From: Phytophthora hibernalis
Lineage: Eukaryota; Oomycota; Peronosporomycetes; Peronosporales; Peronosporaceae
Direction: 5' to 3'
DNA length: 64,000 nucleotides
Assembly (NCBI GenBank): GCA_012656075.1
Contig: JAAKBF010000343.1
Span: forward strand, 186,001 to 250,000
This document shows, one piece after another, positions 9,694 through 19,831 of this stretch (position 1 is its first letter; each line of letters begins with the position of its first letter). The notes below the pieces were generated by a model that did not search any database, had not been told where the DNA came from, and saw nothing but the letters and a program-made list of their open reading frames with translations. Made by a program: the position numbers and the translations under genes.

Positions 9694-11103
9694 GTGCTCT
9701 ACTACTGTTGGAATACTGGCCACTTCGCGAGAGACTGCCGGCTTAAATCACAAGACTTTGCGGCGCAGAGCATGGAGCCGGACCAGGACGGGAAGGTGGC
9801 GAAACGCCAGCAGAGGCGGGAAACGTACAGCGGGCGTAAGGGATCCCACCGTACGACTCGCACAAGCAGAAGGGAGGGACTGGGGCCGGAGCAGCGCAGA
9901 CGCAAGCGACGGTCAGAAAGAAGGAAGAAGAGGAGACGTAACGAAGGAGGCGATGCGGTCGCTAGACAAGAGCAGCCAGCGCGGCGCCAAGAAAAAGACG
10001 TGAAAGGAGGAGACGTGCCAAAGAGGCGAAGGCACGTAACGGACGGCGGGGTTGTAACTGGGGATGGCGCACCGCGCGGTGGGCGTGTTGTCGCACCCAG
10101 GCGACTCCACGACGAAGTTCCAGCATTTGATGGTGTCCAAGTGCGTGGTGATGGACGAACAGACGAGAAAGTGACGGAAGGACAGCGAGAACTTGTAACT
10201 GGGGATGGCGCGCTACGTGTGGGCGCTTCAGCGAGCACGGTGTACGGCTCCAACTCAGTGACGGCTCCTGTGACGGCAAATCGCGCCAAGGACAAGAGGG
10301 CAGACGGCGTTGGTGACGTGCGGCGCAAGGAGTGCAGAGGACTCGCAGAGTTTACGGGTCCGATGTAACGGAGACAGCGCGAAACCACCCAAGTGATGCG
10401 GGTGGAAGGCGTGAAGAACGACGGCGTGGCGACAGGTGCTACGCCGGAGAAGAACGCGGTGCAGTTGATGGCGTCGGTGATGGCGGAGATGCACCGCACC
10501 GACACGGTGCACGCCAAAATGCTGCAAGCGCGCCCAGTAGACGGTGTGACGGAAGCGTTGAAGACGGAGGAAGCAGCGCGCTGGGCGGCGCGAGCGGCCA
10601 AGCGGCGAGAGTGTGCGCAGCGACGTCGCGCTGCGATGAAGAGGCACGACGAAGAAGTGCTGGTGACGGTGGCAGATGTCGAGAATGCCACGTCGACCAG
10701 GGAAACACGGGCCGATGATGCACAAACGCTGCAGTGGACGCGGCCTGGAATGGAGCACGAGCAGTTGGTGGCGATGCCAGAGCCAAGCGAAGAGTTTCGT
10801 GACGCGATGGTGTGGAGTGTGAAGGCACGCGATGCACTGCGCGAGGTGGAGGTCAGGCAGGACGTACTGACGGAAGGATTTGCGAAGTTGGCGATGTCGG
10901 AGGCTGAGCGGCTCGAGCTGCTGGCCGCTGGTAACATCGTGGGTGAAAACGACACGCGAAACGGCATGGCGCAGCAACTCATCGCTGCAGCTACTGGCTT
11001 GCGAGCCATTGCTGCTGAAGACTGGACGGAGAGAGAAGACACTCCGCTTTTCGTGTTGCGCGGTAGGCGCAGGTTTGAGAAGAGGATCCAGAAGGCAGGG
11101 TGA
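9694..11103 (+). pseudogene. Gypsy-1 nucleocapsid knuckle and Ala/Arg-rich coiled-coil region
   Basis: A frame opens with LYYCWNTGHFARDC, a CCHC knuckle whose first Cys is replaced by Leu. It then becomes strongly basic (runs such as RRKRRSERRKKRRRN) and stops at 10368. The same phase reopens at 10393 as a 236-residue Ala/Arg/Glu-rich segment predicted from its heptad-like pattern to be helical or coiled coil (AARWAARAAKRRECAQRRR). Such a long insert between knuckle and protease is unusual for Ty3/Gypsy. The domain has no recognised relative. Confidence 0.6.
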
Positions 11104-11289
11104 AGGCGCGCAGACAGCAAAGGCGGCCGGACGACCTGCCACAGTACGCGAAGGAGACGTTCACGGCGATGGACGAGCTTCGTCGCAAGGGGAGAGCGCG
11201 CGGAAGCTTAGCCGAGAGGAAGCTGAGGCCGTGGAGCTGGTACTACCGAGGTGCTGCAGAATAAGCAGCAGCGTCGAAAGCAACGGCGC

Positions 11290-11725
11290 GTTTATGACTA
11301 TCACAGTGGCAGCTATTACCAGGAGCCTAGAGATGAAAGGATTTGCGGAGCCAGTGCGTGTTGGCAAACTACGCGCTGCACACGCATCAACAATCGACCT
11401 ACTGCCGACGGCGACGGTGGTGGTGGTGCGCAACGAGCGAAAGCCGGTCAAGATCGACACAGGAGTCCAGTACAGTGTCGCTGGGCAGGGCTGGAGCAAG
11501 TACGGAACGAAGTTGAACATGGTGGCGCCGGTGGACTACATGGAAGGGTTCAGTGGCGTGTCGGTCAAAGTACTCGGCGTGTGGAGGTTTAACTTCCTCA
11601 CGCAGTATCAGCAGCACATGCAGGTAGACGCGTTGCTGGTCGCGAGTGACACGCCGGATTTCTTAGTGGGCGAGGACTGGATGTACGCACAGGGGTCAAG
11701 ATCGACTTCCTGGCGAGCGAGGTGA
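11290..11725 (+). pseudogene. Gypsy-1 aspartic protease
   Basis: The frame ending at 11725 contains ATVVVVRNERKPVKIDTGVQ, where DTG is the active-site triad of retropepsin-like proteases, followed by the flap-region hydrophobics and FLVGEDWMY (the hydrophobic-G-x-D/N-W/F signature near the end). It is out of phase with the preceding segment and the downstream link to RT has at least two stops, so it is not part of one intact polyprotein. Confidence 0.8.
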
Positions 11726-12220
11726 AGTAGCACGCCGACGACGAGAAGATCGTGGTGTCTTTCACCGGGATTGGCACGGCGACAGTGCAGGAAGCGAGGA
11801 CAGCTAAGGTGGTCACGCAGACCATGCACCACGTGCACTTGGCAGTGGAGGCTCCGGACGGCTCGGTGGGTATGTTCGTGCCCAAGCCGAGGAAAGAGCG
11901 CCACATGTAGCTAGCCCCTACGGTGACCAAAGTAAAGGACGGCAAGATCACGGTGCCGGTGCTAAGCTTGGTTGGACGCACGATCAAGCTGCCGACGAGA
12001 GAGTCACTTGGTACGTGGGCGCCAGCAGACGCAGACATGGAGATTCTGGAAGTGGGTGGCGACTTGGAGCGAGGCAAGGTGAAGCAGTGGATTGCGGAGG
12101 TGCTGAGGGCGAGGACTGAGCCGCTTAGTAACGAAGCAGACCTGCAGATGGGAGACATGGAAGACGAGCATCGGGAGTTGATGCTGCAATTGTTGCGCAA
12201 CTCATTGAGTCTGCCCGCCG

Positions 12221-13104
12221 ATGACAACCTTGGGCGTGGAGCACGAGATCCATACGGGCGACGCAGCTCCGGTTAAAGTGAGGCCGAGACGCCACGCGCA
12301 TACGGAGCAAGTGGTGGTTGACACGGAGGTTGACCAAATGTTGAACAACGGGGTAGTGGAGGAAGGAAACGGGGCCTGGGGGTTTCCCGTGGTGCTCGTC
12401 AAGAAGAAAGACGGGATCGTGAGATTTTGTTTTGATTACAGGCTGCTCAATGCAGTCACTACGAAGGATGTCTATCCACTGCCTAGGATAGATGAGACTC
12501 TGGAGAGTATGTACGGAGCGCAGCGGTTCTCGAGTCTCGATCTTCACGCGGGGTACTGGCAAGTGCCCGTGGCTGCGAAGGGCCGAGATAAGACTGGGTT
12601 CGTGACGAGGAAGGGGTTGTTCCGGTTTGTGCGAATGCCGTTTGGTTTGGCAAACGCACCCGGCACGTTTCAAGGCATGATGGACGCTATGTTGCGTGGA
12701 CTGGCGTGGCAGTGCTGTCTAGTCTACTTAGACGACGTGATAATTTTTACAAAGGGAGCATGGCACGACATGTAGTGGCCTTGGCTTCCGTTCTCGAGCG
12801 ACTGTCAAAGGCCGGCCTGTCAGTGAAGCCGGCTAAGTGCAGTTTCGCTACGACGCGACTAGAATATCTGGGGCACGAGTTAGATTCCGACGGCATACGG
12901 TCCATGGAGAGTTTAGTCAAGAGTGTGCGAGAGTTTCCTGTACCCGAGGACGAGAAGGCAGTGAAGCGTTTTGTACATTTGGCGGGTTTCTATCGGCGAT
13001 TCATTGCCGACCTTGGGACAAAGGCGGCACCTTTGACGGTGTTGCTGCGAAAGAGTTCGGAGTGGGAGTGGGTGAAAAGCAGCATACGGCGTTCGAAGAA
13101 CTGA
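12221..13104 (+). pseudogene. Gypsy-1 reverse transcriptase
   Basis: Fingers and palm motifs are clear: GFPVVLVKKKDG, RFCFDYRLLNAVT, YPLPRIDETLE, FSSLDLHAGYWQVPV, RFVRMPFGLANAPGTFQ, and the catalytic LVYLDDVIIF near 12726. A frame change at about 12745 moves the thumb (LSKAGLSVKPAKCSF, LEYLGHELDSDGI) into another phase. It ends at 13104 just before RNase H. The catalytic Asp pair is intact, but the frame break means no single product. Confidence 0.9.
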
Positions 13105-13173
13105 AGCGAGAGCTGACGGCACGGCCGCTGTTAGCGTACCACGAATTCTTCAAGCCGTTCAAGTTAGTTACTG

Positions 13174-14520
13174 ATGCGTCGATCGTGGGATTCACTGATG
13201 CAAGACCAAGGGCGAGGTGAGCAGCCGATTGCTTACGCGTCTAAGGTTAACTCGCCGACGGTGGCCAAGTACGGCATCACCGACCTCGAGTGTGCTGCCG
13301 TGGTTTGGGAAGTGAAGTTGTTTAGGCCGTATCTGTACGGCAGAAGGTTCGAGTTAGTTACAGATCACTCCGCGCTGAGCTGGCTGATGCGAAGCAAGGA
13401 GCTGACTGGGCGACTACACAGATGGGCACTCCAGTTGCAGGAGTACAACTTTGACATTACGTATCGACCGGGCTCCACGAACGTAGTGGCGGACGCCTTG
13501 TCCCGAGACCCGGTCCGGCAGGTAGTTGGTGGTGAGCAGCAGAACGATGTCGTGCTGCCGATTGCGCTACGGCACAAAGTATTGAGGGAGGCTCATGATT
13601 CGATATTCGCATGCCATTTGCGAATTACGCAGACGTACGCGCGCATCGCGGCCGTGTACTGGTGGCCCGATATGCACGCGACGGTACGACAATGGGTAAG
13701 CAGTTGCATGGACTGCGGGACGAGAAAAGCGCGGCCACGCGAAGTGATTCCTCCACTTCGGCCGTTAGGACTAGGAAATGTTGGCGGTCGGTGGGCCCTG
13801 GATGTGCCTGGACCTCTGCCAGTCACAGATCGAGGCAACCGGTATGTCATCGCCGCGGTTGAGTACTCCACGAGATACGCACCGAACGAGTTACTGCGGG
13901 CAAGTGGGGTTACGCAAGTTGGTCAGTGGGCGGACTATCACAACAAGCTAGTGACGCACATGGCGAAGGCGACGGAGATCTCGCAACGAGCTGCAGCACG
14001 GAACCAGGAACGGCGTGCGCGGTTCTACAATCAGCGAGTGCGGAGCACTTCGCATTTCAAGGTGGCGGACTTGGTGTGGTTGCTGCGGCCTCCACGTGGG
14101 AGAGGCATTACCAAGCTGGCTCACCAGTGGGTGGGGCCGGCAAGAATCGAGGAGGACGTGGGCTACGATAATTGGCGAGTGACACGCCTGGACGACGGGA
14201 CTGCGCTGGTGGTGCACAGCAGTTTCCTGACTTCTTATCACTGCCCTGACAGCCACCTGCGAGAGATTGCGGAACGGACGGTGGCGGAGTACCAGCTGGA
14301 GGAGACAGACGGCGACCAGGACGTGTGGCTACAGCAGCAGGTGGAGACGGACGTGGCGGAGGATGTGGTACCGCAGGTGGCGGATGTGAACAGTACGGTG
14401 GGTGAGCCGCCAGATTCAGCAGAGCAAGGAGAAGTTTCGGTGGGCAGTACGGGCCCAGGACCAGAGGGGAAGTACGAGGACGAGGAGCAGCCCGACCACC
14501 ACGACGTGATGGTCGAGTAA
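13174..14520 (+). pseudogene. Gypsy-1 RNase H and internally deleted integrase
   Basis: One open frame joins an RNase H C-terminal part (PIAYASKVNSPTVAKYGITD, LECAAVVWEVKLFRPYL, FELVTDHSALSWL) to integrase. The HHCC zinc module is present (AHDSIFACHL, CMDCGTRK) and the first catalytic Asp (WALDVPGPLP). After VEYSTRYA the frame goes directly into the C-terminal region (RNQERRARFYNQRVR, WVGPARI), so the second Asp and the Glu of the DDE core are missing. The deletion keeps the frame. Integration by this copy alone is not possible. Confidence 0.88.
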
Positions 14521-14776
14521 GGAAAGAGCAACGCGCCGTCGGTGGCGCTGCCAGTGAAGTTGTCGACGGATCTGAGGAACGGCTAATTGATGCGAGTGCT
14601 GATCCAACGAGCGGCGCTGGAAATAGTGCATCGACTCCGGTAGCTGGAGCAACTACGGATGCAACAACGGAGAAAAGGAAGGCGTCAACAAGGAATCAGT
14701 ACGCAAGAAGAGACGTGAAGGTGTTCACGCTCGGGCAGTTGAGGATGCCAGAGCTGAGCGAGAACGGCTTGAAGCA

Positions 14777-15283
14777 GTGAAGGCGGCGAGGGAAGTGCGA
14801 GCAGCACGACGGAGTGCTCGTCGTGACGAGTCGAAGGCGACAGAAACCGCGGAAGCTGACGCAGATGCTGATCGTCGAGTACACGGCGTTGAAGCACCCG
14901 AAAGACACGATTCGGAGGGTCAAGGTAGTGCAGCAGTCATCGGCGTCGGAGAGACGACTGATGGCGACGACGGAAGTGAACGAAGTACGGGAGGAGCAGG
15001 CGAACCATCTACCACAGGAGTACAAGCACTGCGTGGACGCGGCAGGCCTCGGAAGCAGGTGACACGGCCAAGTCTCGCGCAGCAGGAAGTTTACGGCACG
15101 ATCACTGAACTCGGACGGCGGCGACGAAGGAATCGCGCTGGACGATACGAACTGGATTACGAGGTGGAGTACCGAGCGACAGCCGACGCGGAACCGATGC
15201 GGGTCTGGCTGGGGATCACAGAGTACGAGAGCATACTGGAGGACGGCAGGTTCGGGGACGGGCTTAGAGGGGATGGTGAGTAG
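14777..15283 (+). CDS. Gypsy-1 3' ORF with AT-hook and Arg-rich tail
   Basis: A 168-residue frame after integrase contains RGRGRPRKQ, a canonical AT-hook core (GRP flanked by basic residues), then GRRRRRNRAGRY and a Tyr/Glu-rich end (ELDYEVEYRA, WLGITEYESILEDG). The tail could be a diverged chromodomain-like or tethering module; AT-hooks bind the minor groove of AT-rich DNA. The stop codon TAG falls inside the right LTR. Its natural start is uncertain, as upstream frames are also open in pieces. It may be the end of the Pol polyprotein. Confidence 0.5.
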   Translation: MKAAREVRAARRSARRDESKATETAEADADADRRVHGVEAPERHDSEGQGSAAVIGVGETTDGDDGSERSTGGAGEPSTTGVQALRGRGRPRKQVTRPSLAQQEVYGTITELGRRRRRNRAGRYELDYEVEYRATADAEPMRVWLGITEYESILEDGRFGDGLRGDGE

Positions 15284-16101
15284 GCGTGGACTGCGTCACG
15301 CCAGCAGCAGCAGTGCAGCCCCGAGTTACTGACTGGCGAGTGACGTTGAATGTGCATGACGGCAGCTGCTGGACGAACGCCAGTGCTGCCAGACGGACGG
15401 ACGGCTACGGACGAAGAGTCGCAGGGCGAGAACTCAGGCGGGACGACGTGCCGCCGAGGCATTCAAGGAAGTAAAGCGACGAGCGGGGCGACGCGAGTGG
15501 AGCAGATGAGCGGTGGAGAAGCCGAGCGAGCAGGAAGATCCAGGGCGCAGAGGGCCACTGGCAGGCGACGAAAGGTCGTTCTCGAACGGATTAGGCAGGG
15601 TAGGTAGGCGACGGGCAAGGTAGTTAGGAGAATGTTGGGTGGGCGATCGTTCACCTCGCCTCTCAGTTACCATTTGAGCGGGAAGAGCTTAAGTCAAGTA
15701 ACTACGCAGCAAAACACACGACAAGTTGTTGGTAAGCTTTGGATGCACAGACTATAGACGGCAAGGTAAACGCAGACGGAGGGCACGGGAGGTGGTTTGA
15801 GACCACCAGGGACAAGGGGATCTACAGTCCTCCTGGCCGTGTGTCAGCGCGCGGCCCAAGTGTTCGTCACGGTGAAGACCCGCGTTGGCGATGTATAGTG
15901 CATGATGTACTCGGGTTACTTGCGGTGAGCAAGCCTACAGACGAACCGAGCGTTGCGGCTGCCGATAACGCTCACACCTGTGCCGTCTCCGTGCATGTGA
16001 CGCCCCTGCTACCTGAGCAGCTGGCGTGGACGCGCCGACGCCTGGCCGGTTATGCTACCTACGGGCCTAGTCTATCCTCAGTGACGCCTCCAGCGACTAT
16101 T
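15279..16101 (+). repeat. Gypsy-1 right LTR (823 bp)
   Basis: Matches 6886-7727 apart from about three substitutions, one single-base insertion, and the absence of one 20-bp tandem unit. It ends GACTATT, followed by CTGG at 16102, which repeats the bases before the left LTR. Confidence 0.92.
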
Positions 16102-16105
16102 CTGG

Positions 16106-16960
16106 CAACCTCTGCTTCCACGGCTCTGCTGGTTCGGGGTGAGACGGAGAGCCCATGCTCCTGTCTTTCGGTCCGATATAGTTCCCTCCTAACACTTCGG
16201 CACCCGTAGCAGTGTACAACGTCAGCATGGCACCTATCTCAGGCGTCTTACCTCCAGGTAGCAACGTCACGAGTTTGACTGCCAACTAGTAGAACCCATT
16301 GGTGTTCTCCGCCACCATGTTCGAACCCAAGTTCGTCGCTACATACCCAGGGTGACATTGTCAATCTGCGCCGCTTTCGTCTGTCAAGCTCCAGCGTGAC
16401 AAAGGCTGCAAAACGTGGTCTCCCCATACGTCTGCATGACCGAACTTGTGTTCTCACCATGATCTCGTCCTCGTTGAACTCGCCTCCTCATTCTTATGCA
16501 ACCCACTACTGCCATTAACCGCACGTGACTCCGTACTCTGCTTCAAGAGGTCGAGGACCAACGCCGTCAACGCGAAGTGGCCTAGGTGGTTGGTAGCAAC
16601 CATGCGCTCGTACCTGTCCACGAGAGGGCGTAGGCCCCTCCCATGACGCCAGCATATTTTACCTATATATGGAGCAGGTTATGAGCCCTTTTGAACGATT
16701 CAATGTACGGACGGACACCCTTCAAGTCGCTGACGTCCAACTGGAGAAACTCGACAGTTCCATATTATGTGTGGAATTCCATCACTTCAGTGAGTTTGGG
16801 CAACAACGTAGCCTCTAGCTTCGCTGCGACCGGCCAAGACGACGTGGACCCCTTTCAGTGCCAGTTGCAACGCAGTCTCATAGCTCAAACCCGAGTTGAC
16901 GCCCTCATTTTCTCTTGCATCGAGGGATGTTCTCTGAAATTTATTTCAGAGTACCGGTAC
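16106..16960 (-). pseudogene. Short-chain dehydrogenase/reductase (SDR), copy 1, broken
   Basis: On the minus strand the N-terminal part (about 16950-16800) reads GVNSGLSYETALQLALKG and VHVVLAGRSEA, matching the TGxxxGxG nucleotide-binding loop and beta-alpha-beta of SDRs, with Gly changes. Around 16600 is MVATNHLGHFALTALVLDLL (the NNAG-helix region), and at about 16340-16110 HPGYVATNLGSNMV and LVTLLPGGKTPEIGAMLTLY (post-catalytic helices). Several stops interrupt it, including one before LAVKLVTLL. The C-terminus is cut by the CTGG site of Gypsy-1. The same family appears at 33.4, 34.2 and 54.5 kb. The closest known type is the retinol-dehydrogenase-like SDRs. Confidence 0.75.
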
Positions 16961-17234
16961 CGGTATTTCAGTGATCCGATTTTCCGCTCAAAAGCATACA
17001 AAATATCAAAGTGAATAATATTCAATTTGCTATTTTGTAGCGGCTATATTAAGGCACTCGTTACGTGGACCAACTATTTCGACATAAACTGGTCAAAAGT
17101 CCAAATGAAGAATACCGGTACTAGATTCGGTACAAATGTCTACGAGTTGGGATTTCATAGAATTGGTCTGGAATAATAAATAGTTGGTCAAATAAAAAAC
17201 CAATTCAAGCCCAGAAGCACATTAGATTCGGCAA

Positions 17235-17430
17235 GTGTTATCGCCGCCGTAAGAAGGAGGAGGTGCCGGTAGTGTTGCCGTCGCCGTGCGCGGAAGAAGG
17301 AGTAAGTGCCGTTTTGTGTTATCGCCGCCGTGCACGAAAAGGAGGAGGTGCTGGCGAGTGTTGCTCCCGCCGACGACGGAAAAGGAGTAGGTGCCGGCTA
17401 GTGTTGCCGATGCCGTGTGCTGACGAAGGA
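17235..17430. repeat. 43-bp minisatellite, about 4.5 copies
   Basis: Imperfect tandem units begin GTGTTxxCGCCGCCG and end AAGGAGxAGGTGCC, with a period of about 43 bp. The array is GC-rich inside AT-rich DNA. Because 43 is not a multiple of 3, the open frames it creates are not credible genes. Confidence 0.8.
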
Positions 17431-17460
17431 TGCACTGTTTTGAGACGTTTGTCAACCATA

Positions 17461-17775
17461 TAAAGCTTTCAGAAGGTACGGAAGCTCGGCAGCTTCATCT
17501 ACAATAACAATGATCTTCACGTGTTTAGCGTCGGCCATCGAGCAATCCGTGCTTAACGCTTGAGGCATTCAACAACTGCTATGTATTATTATAACTCGAA
17601 AAAATAGAACAAATATAACTTTGAATATAATATTCGGACCTATCAAAAATACAATCGATTTTTTCTTGTTGTCAGCTGAGAAACCTCACAAGATTGTGCT
17701 ATTGTTGAAAGAAGCAAAAACCTACGTGTGCTATTGATAGCAACTCTCTCAACGACAGCTGATTCATTCACTGAT
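17461..17775. other. Gene-free AT-rich DNA
   Basis: Downstream of the minisatellite and of the MULE-linked protease. No coding or structural signal was recognised. Confidence 0.4.
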
Positions 17776-18339
17776 TTACTCAACCAGGCTGACATTCATC
17801 CCGTACAGGACATACCGAAAGAGTTTGTAGCGAATTTTCACAAGTGCCGACCTGGACAAGGAATCAGTATCGGTACATACTTCCTTGTCAGGAGACAACA
17901 AGTACGTCGATACGTAGTGATCGAACCAGTGTGTAACGAGCACACCACAGTTGAAGCCGTCTAGTTGAAGCCATGCTCGATACATTCGGATCTCGAGCAT
18001 ATACGCTGGGTCAATAAGCGGCAGAAAGACAGCTTTTATCTTTTTTTCCACCTCGTCTTCATGTTTCTTCTTATGAAAAGGGTCGTATATCCAGATAATT
18101 CGCCTCTTTATATCGATGGTCACTCCACACCAGTGGCCGAAGTCCATATTGATGTAAATTGGACACAGCATCGTCAGCCCGTCGTGACACTTACTGAAAA
18201 TGAATTCTTTCGTATCGAGAAGACTACAGCGCTGGTCATCGGCCTCAAAATACGCAAATGTAGGGTTGACAACATGTATTGTCGGAGGGAGTTCCGTGAT
18301 GCCTCCGCAGCAATCCGAGTCGTGGCACTTACCAAACAC
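17776..18339 (-). CDS. Ulp1/C48 cysteine protease domain, catalytic residues present
   Basis: A 187-residue frame with the full C48 signature: His in NMDFGHWCGVTI (residue 69), Asp in WIYDPFH (86), oxyanion Gln in WLQLDGFNCG (125) and Cys in FNCGVLV (131). Ulp1/SENP proteases process SUMO or related modifiers in the nucleus. The domain start (WLSDQC) lies upstream in another frame, so a one-base change near 18300 breaks the link to the MULE linker. All four catalytic positions remain. It is called the C-terminal part of the MULE gene rather than a host SENP because of its position, strand and spacing. Confidence 0.85.
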   Translation of the reverse strand: MFGKCHDSDCCGGITELPPTIHVVNPTFAYFEADDQRCSLLDTKEFIFSKCHDGLTMLCPIYINMDFGHWCGVTIDIKRRIIWIYDPFHKKKHEDEVEKKIKAVFLPLIDPAYMLEIRMYRAWLQLDGFNCGVLVTHWFDHYVSTYLLSPDKEVCTDTDSLSRSALVKIRYKLFRYVLYGMNVSLVE

Positions 18340-19831
18340 TGGTCGCTAAGCCAGCCTTCGTCTCCCAATCGTACCAAATCAGCAAAGTCTACTGTCTCAC
18401 CACTAGAATTTATAGACCCGCGCATATCAAGTGTCATAATACTATCCACGATTCGGTCCTGTTCATTTTTATCCATTGGATCGTCGAGAGACATACCCTT
18501 CGTCCACGAAATCAGAGATTTTGCGCCTCTGACCAGATTTGATACAGAATGCCATTCGTTCATGATTTCGATATCACCCGCTCGGAAGGTCCCGACGTTC
18601 AAAATCACCACGACAATGTTTTCCTGGGGTGGGGCGGATCCGCTGCTCGCTTTCTCACGTACAATCAAGATTTGAATTGCAGTGATGCATTTATTAATCA
18701 GCGCCGCTACATATTCAAATACAGTATAGTTGTTAGCACTAAGTCAAAATAGTTCGTTTACAATAGCTCCAAATTGGTGCGTAGTTGGTATCCATTGGTA
18801 AATAATTGGTACTGAGCCGTATAACGCCAACTCACTTCGCATACACGTACCAACTAAGCCAATTCGGAAACTGAAAATATGCAATAACTTACCGGGTAAG
18901 ATGCCTCGAACATTGGCTTCGCCAGTATTACCTTCACTGGAATCTACCAGTTTTGCTTTTGGGCGCTTGAATACGCCATCAGAGTGCATAAGTCGCAGTC
19001 CGTCGAACACGTTACGAATATCACAAAGTGAAAGTCGCTTTTGTTGCACAACCTGCCTAAAATTTTCCAAGGTAACGTCTTCAATAGTAGTGAGGCGGTT
19101 CGCGAGATCCTTACTATCTTGGAATTCCGTTTGCCGCTTAGCTTTTTGAAGGCTTGCTGCAATTTTGGACGACCGGAGGGGCGACTAGCCTTATTCAAGT
19201 CAATCAATGGGACGGGTTGTTTCGTTAGTACTGTCGATTTATCGTTCTCGGTCGAGGGTCCTCTCCCTTTGTCAGGGAATATACTTTCGTCATTCATTTT
19301 CTTGTCGTCGACGCTGTCCCAATTCAGTCTTTGTTTAGCAATTCCAAATCCATTAGATTCAACACTTGATTTTCCAGATACTTCTTCAGTTTCAACACTT
19401 GATTTTCCAGATACGTCTCTGGAGTTCCCAGAACATTTCTTTCCGCCAACTAAGCCAACCATTTTCTCTTCCAAGTCATCTTTACTTTCAGACATCAAAT
19501 CTGGACTCGACGTTGACGTACCAGGACTCTGCGTGGGATTTACGTTAATCCTCGCGATGCGCTCGAGTTGTTTCAATTGCCCCAACCAGCGATTAAAATC
19601 GCATGTTCCTTTGTCAGCTACGACGTCTGTGATCCGCTGCCATACTGAAAATGCTGATTTGTACTTGAAGTTGTGGGACATCGCTTTTAGCCTCGTATCT
19701 CCCACGTCGGCAATCGAAAAGCTAGACGATAGCTCATCATTTAAGATGGAAGTCTCAGGGTCATCGAGTAAAGCCCATCGCGGCGGGATTGCATCGTCGG
19801 GAATCGTTGGTGACCGCGATAGCTTACGCCG
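18340..19831 (-). pseudogene. Linker region between MULE transposase and Ulp1 domain
   Basis: The frame after the SWIM finger runs on with Ser/Lys/Glu-rich, probably disordered sequence, including two copies of SGKSSVE (about 19400). A frame change near 19170 leads into QTEFQDSKDLANRL and LSLCDIRNVFDGLRL (19070-18950), a helical segment. After a likely intron at GTAAGT (about 18893) a further frame (18668-18300) gives TFRAGDIEIMNEWHSV and EGWLSDQCL; the last resembles the WLxDxxI motif at the start of Ulp1 catalytic domains. The region therefore probably connects transposase and protease in one gene. Exon limits here are less certain than upstream. Confidence 0.6.

Larger units (their letters stand above)
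6886..16101 (+). mobile_element. Gypsy-1: complete-length Ty3/Gypsy LTR retrotransposon, defective inside
   Basis: Two direct LTRs (6886-7727 and 15279-16101) bound gag, protease, RT, RNase H and integrase remnants in the Ty3/Gypsy order. CTGG flanks both outer ends (6882-6885 and 16102-16105), a likely 4-bp target duplication. A TGG-starting primer site follows the left LTR, and a purine-rich tract (AGAGGGGATGG) precedes the right one. The element is GC-rich compared with its AT-rich flanks. The LTRs differ by about three substitutions, one single-base insertion and one 20-bp repeat unit, so insertion is recent. Yet the coding region has several frame changes and a deletion inside the integrase core, so it must have moved with help from other copies or decayed at once. 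It lies against an SDR pseudogene on its right. Confidence 0.95.

Noticed and set aside
9702..11120. 472-residue open frame on the minus strand
   Set aside because: Antisense to the Gypsy-1 nucleocapsid region; GC-rich codon bias opens the opposite frame. No domain is seen.
17222..17463. Arg-rich and Leu/Gly-rich frames on both strands
   Set aside because: Products of the 43-bp minisatellite read in changing frames.
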